A stretch of 8,982 bases of DNA from Bacteroidota bacterium (lineage in GTDB: Bacteria > Bacteroidota > Bacteroidia > Chitinophagales > Chitinophagaceae). Made by a program: the position numbers and the translations under genes. The notes beneath the pieces were generated by a model that saw only the letters and a list, made by a program, of their open reading frames with translations, searched no databases and had not been told where the DNA came from. This document shows, piece after piece, positions 6,633 through 8,982 of the stretch; within the stretch, counting starts at the first letter, position 1, and each line of letters opens with the position of its first letter. The stretch is taken from the NCBI GenBank assembly GCA_028875955.1, contig JAGWTX010000064.1, positions 1 to 8,982 on the forward strand. The letters are read 5' to 3'.

Positions 6633-7358
6633 ATGAAAAAAATTAGCTTGTTGACATTGACCTGTCTTATACTGACCACATTGGTTTCCTTCTCACCCAA
6701 AAAAAAGGAGCAGCGGCTCCTGGTCTTTGCCAGAACGGTGAAATTTCACCATGCTTCCATTGCAGCAGGTTTGATAGCCATGCAGAAACTGGGCGCTGAA
6801 AATCATTTCCTGGTGGATACCACCACCGATGCATCTTTTTTTACAGACAAGAACCTGAAAAAATATGCAGCGGTCTTATTCCTGAGTACCACCGGTGATG
6901 TGCTGAACGATGAACAACAGGCAGCTTTTGAAAGATTTATCCGGTCAGGAAAAGGTTTTATGGGCATACATGCAGCTACCGATACCGAATACGACTGGCC
7001 CTGGTACAATCAACTGGTAGGCGCCTATTTCCTGAATCATCCCAAACAACAGGAAGCGGTTTTACGGGTAGTGGACCGAAACAATATCGCTACCAAACAT
7101 TTACCCGCCGAATGGAAGCGTTTTGATGAGTGGTATAATTTTAAAAATATCCAGGAGGGGCTTCATGTACTGATCACCATCGATGAGAAATCCTATCAGG
7201 GCGGTAAAAACGGGGATAACCATCCCATGGCCTGGTACCATGATTTTGATGGAGGCAGGGCTTTTTATACGGAAATGGGACATACCGATGAATCTTTCTC
7301 AGACCCATTGTACCTGGAACATGTTTTAGGGGGTCTTCAATATGTAATGGCCAAATAA
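6633..7358 (+). CDS. Exported ThuA-like domain protein
   Basis: The 241-residue product has an N-terminal export signal (K2-K3, hydrophobic 5-20, then S-P-K-K-K) and a single ThuA-like domain with a class I glutamine amidotransferase-like fold. Family marks are F-A-R-T-V-K-F-H-H (32-40), GKGFMGIHAATDTEYDWPWY (107-126), DEWYNF (165-170), and a C-terminal H-P-M-A-W-Y-H-D-F-D-G-G-R-A (197-210) followed by MGHTDESF (215-222). The length is normal for a stand-alone ThuA protein. ThuA was named for trehalose use in Sinorhizobium, where it works with the Gfo/Idh/MocA protein ThuB; its exact chemistry here is unknown. This copy is predicted to be periplasmic, unlike the cytoplasmic oxidoreductase at 4081-5274, so if the two share a pathway they act on opposite sides of the membrane. 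The next gene follows after 35 bp and is probably co-transcribed. Confidence 0.92.
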   Translation: MKKISLLTLTCLILTTLVSFSPKKKEQRLLVFARTVKFHHASIAAGLIAMQKLGAENHFLVDTTTDASFFTDKNLKKYAAVLFLSTTGDVLNDEQQAAFERFIRSGKGFMGIHAATDTEYDWPWYNQLVGAYFLNHPKQQEAVLRVVDRNNIATKHLPAEWKRFDEWYNFKNIQEGLHVLITIDEKSYQGGKNGDNHPMAWYHDFDGGRAFYTEMGHTDESFSDPLYLEHVLGGLQYVMAK

Positions 7359-7380
7359 CACCGATTCGTTTCTTATATTA

Positions 7381-7390
7381 TTCCTACCCG
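7381..7390. repeat. Left arm of a 10-bp inverted repeat bracketing the GH130 gene
   Basis: TTCCTACCCG stands three bases before the GH130 start codon. Its exact reverse complement CGGGTAGGAA is at 8569-8578. The base-level match is seen directly; its function is unknown. Confidence 0.6.
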
Positions 7391-7393
7391 CTT

Positions 7394-8566
7394 ATGCGAA
7401 AAAAATTATTCGTTCCCCTAATGGTAGCCATGCTGCTGGGAACCGTTCTGCTGAGTTCCTGTGAACAGCTTCACCATCAGTTAGCTGATCAACCTGCGGA
7501 TGCAGATTCCACCTGGGCCCTGGTTCCATTTGTGAAAGAAGATGCGGTCAATCCTGTCCTGGTTCCGGGTACGGGTTCTTTTTTGGATCCGATCTGGCAA
7601 AAGCAAGTATCCTGGGAAAACAAAGATGTTTTTAACCCGGCTATTGCGGTCAGGAATGACACGTTATTTATGTTGTACCGGGCACAGGATACCATTGGAT
7701 TACCGGGTGGTACATCCCGAATCGGATTGGCCTATAGTACCGATGGGTTTCATTTTACACGTGCAAAGGAACCTGTCTTGTATCCGGAAAAAGATGCGTT
7801 TCAGAAATATGAATGGCAGGGTGGGTGTGAGGATCCGCGCATGGTGGAAGATGATAAAGGCGAATATTTTATGACCTATACAGCATTTGACGGAACCACC
7901 GCCCGTTTACTGGTGGCCAGTTCAACAGACCTGGTGCACTGGAAAAAACAAGGACCTGTTTTCGCAGACGCGTACAAGGGAAAATACCTGAACCAATGGT
8001 CAAAATCCGGATCCATCGTATCCCGGTATGAGAATGGTAAAATCATTGCCACCAAAATCAATGGCAAGTACTGGATGTATTGGGGTGATCAGTTTATCTG
8101 GGCAGCTACCTCAGAAGACCTGGTTCACTGGACACCTGTGGAAATGGCAAAGGGGGAAAAGCCTCCCGTTCCTTTACGCGGTGTTGCCCAACAAATGCCG
8201 GATCTGAAAATTGTGATCACTACCCGCCATAAAAAATTTGACAGCGACCTGGTTGAATCCGGTCCGCCGGCCCTTCTCACCGATCAGGGCATCCTGTTGT
8301 TATACAATGGCAGGAACATCACTTCCCTAGGTGATACCAGCCTGGCGGAAGGCACGTATGCCGCAGGACAGGTCTTGCTTGATAAAAACGATCCCACAAA
8401 AGTTATCAAAAGAATGGAGCATCATTTCCTGCAACCGGACAAACCCTATGAACTGACAGGACAGGTAAACCGTGTCTGTTTTATTGAAGGGCTGGCACAG
8501 TTCAAGGGCAAATGGTTTTTATATTATGGAACCGCAGATTCAAAAATTGCAGTGGCTGTGAAATAA
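7394..8566 (+). CDS. GH130-like glycosidase lipoprotein (five-bladed beta-propeller)
   Basis: The 390-residue product starts with a lipoprotein signal ending L-S-S-C (Cys23), so it should be anchored to a membrane outside the cytoplasm. The rest fits the GH130 five-bladed propeller: VFNPAI (79-84), MLYRAQD (93-99), SRIGLAYSTDGFHF (108-121), the catalytic CEDPR (145-149, D147 the likely acid), YFMTYTAFDG (158-167), KINGKYWMYWGD (221-232), D-L-V-E-S-G-P-P-A-L-L (285-295) and a closing GKWFLYYGTADSKIAVA (372-388). GH130 contains mannoside phosphorylases and beta-1,2-mannosidases. Where I recall phosphorylases having LHRP after KY-x-M, this protein has YWGD. Together with its export, this favours a hydrolase over a phosphate-dependent enzyme; that comparison is from memory. 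A GH43- or GH32-like propeller is a less likely alternative. It is probably co-transcribed with the ThuA gene. Confidence 0.85.
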   Translation: MRKKLFVPLMVAMLLGTVLLSSCEQLHHQLADQPADADSTWALVPFVKEDAVNPVLVPGTGSFLDPIWQKQVSWENKDVFNPAIAVRNDTLFMLYRAQDTIGLPGGTSRIGLAYSTDGFHFTRAKEPVLYPEKDAFQKYEWQGGCEDPRMVEDDKGEYFMTYTAFDGTTARLLVASSTDLVHWKKQGPVFADAYKGKYLNQWSKSGSIVSRYENGKIIATKINGKYWMYWGDQFIWAATSEDLVHWTPVEMAKGEKPPVPLRGVAQQMPDLKIVITTRHKKFDSDLVESGPPALLTDQGILLLYNGRNITSLGDTSLAEGTYAAGQVLLDKNDPTKVIKRMEHHFLQPDKPYELTGQVNRVCFIEGLAQFKGKWFLYYGTADSKIAVAVK

Positions 8567-8568
8567 AA

Positions 8569-8578
8569 CGGGTAGGAA
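8569..8578. repeat. Right arm of the 10-bp inverted repeat bracketing the GH130 gene
   Basis: CGGGTAGGAA begins two bases after the GH130 stop codon and is the exact reverse complement of 7381-7390. It lies inside the 17-bp gap to the convergent PLP-enzyme gene, so it also follows that gene's stop codon on the minus strand. Confidence 0.6.
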
Positions 8579-8583
8579 GTATT

Positions 8584-8982
8584 TTACAATGCCTGTAATA
8601 TATCCTGCAAAATATCCTCCCTGTTTTCCAGGCCTACACTGATGCGTATCAGACCGGGTGTAATATTCACCGCCTGTCTTTCCGCTTCACTCAGTTTTGC
8701 ATGCGTGGTGCTGGCCGGGTGAGAAGCAATACTTCGGGTATCGCCCAGGTTGGCGGTGAGTGAAAGAAGTTGCAGTTTGTTTAAAAAAGATCTGCCTGCT
8801 TCCAATCCGCCTTTCAGTTCGAAACAAACAATTCCTCCGCCATTCTGCATTTGTTTTTTGGCAATCGCATGTTGCGGATGACTGGGCAAGAAAGGATATT
8901 TCAGCGAAGCGATCTTTGCATGGTTTTCCAAAGCCTCTGCGATATAGAGGGCATTGGACGCATGCCGTTCCATCCGCACATC
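8584..8982 (-). CDS. Cys/Met metabolism PLP-dependent enzyme (O-acyl-homoserine sulfhydrylase-like), C-terminal fragment
   Basis: The last 132 codons are present; the frame is open through the right edge (GAT GTG CGG ATG read inward), so the gene starts outside the window and the internal GTG or ATG codons are not its start. The fragment is the small C-terminal domain of the Cys/Met metabolism PLP enzyme family: RMERHASNAL near the edge, GGGIVCFELKGG, then SLTANLGDTRSIASHPASTT, and TPGLIRISVGLE with the arginine expected to bind the substrate carboxylate. It ends at TAA 8586-8584. It most resembles O-acetyl- or O-succinylhomoserine sulfhydrylase (methionine synthesis), but cystathionine gamma-synthase or methionine gamma-lyase cannot be excluded because the PLP-lysine region is missing. 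It is cytoplasmic, converges on the GH130 gene, and looks unrelated to the sugar genes. Confidence 0.9.
   Translation of the reverse strand, partial: DVRMERHASNALYIAEALENHAKIASLKYPFLPSHPQHAIAKKQMQNGGGIVCFELKGGLEAGRSFLNKLQLLSLTANLGDTRSIASHPASTTHAKLSEAERQAVNITPGLIRISVGLENREDILQDILQAL

Noticed and set aside
8567..8583. Terminator between the GH130 and PLP-enzyme genes
   Set aside because: The 17-bp gap contains no local hairpin or T-run; only the distant inverted-repeat partner is notable.

Overview
The window looks like a chromosomal stretch from a Bacteroidota bacterium, most likely a Chitinophagaceae-type member of Sphingobacteriia/Chitinophagia. This rests on protein style: lipoproteins with relaxed SSC lipoboxes, a ThuA-like protein, a GH130 protein, a Gfo/Idh/MocA oxidoreductase and an NHS-type MFS carrier clustered together, weak or absent Shine-Dalgarno sites, and heptad intergenic repeats. 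The assignment is inference from composition and gene families, not from a search.

Layout. At the left edge is the 3' end of a plus-strand GH3 glycosidase (1-241). A 190-bp convergent gap follows, holding a strong hairpin and a roughly 108-bp degenerate heptad repeat array. Six minus-strand genes then run from 6535 down to 432, in transcription order: MFS carrier, Gfo/Idh/MocA oxidoreductase, a three-helix membrane protein, its translationally coupled ABC ATPase, a lipoprotein PQQ dehydrogenase with an inserted cytochrome c domain, and a small Dabb-domain protein. A 97-bp divergent region (6536-6632) with a perfect 14-bp palindrome separates this block from two plus-strand genes: an exported ThuA-domain protein and a GH130-type lipoprotein. 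The GH130 gene is bracketed by a perfect 10-bp inverted repeat. The right edge holds the 3' end of a convergent PLP-dependent Cys/Met-metabolism enzyme.

How the genes may work together. GH3, GH130, ThuA, Gfo/Idh/MocA and an MFS sugar or nucleoside-type carrier together suggest a small carbohydrate-use locus. Exported enzymes would cleave or modify an oligosaccharide or glycoside, the MFS protein would import the product, and the cytoplasmic NAD(P)-dependent oxidoreductase would act on it. The PQQ dehydrogenase could oxidise a sugar or alcohol outside the inner membrane and pass electrons through its own haem. No SusC/SusD pair, regulator gene or PQQ biosynthesis gene is present, so the substrate is not determined. 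The ABC ATPase with its very small membrane partner fits this theme poorly and is the least explained part.

There is no stretch over 300 bp without a gene. I see no tRNA, rRNA, insertion sequence or CRISPR array. I found no convincing wholly new system; the best candidates for a second look are the mini ABC pair, the inverted repeat around GH130, the heptad array and the shared divergent control region.
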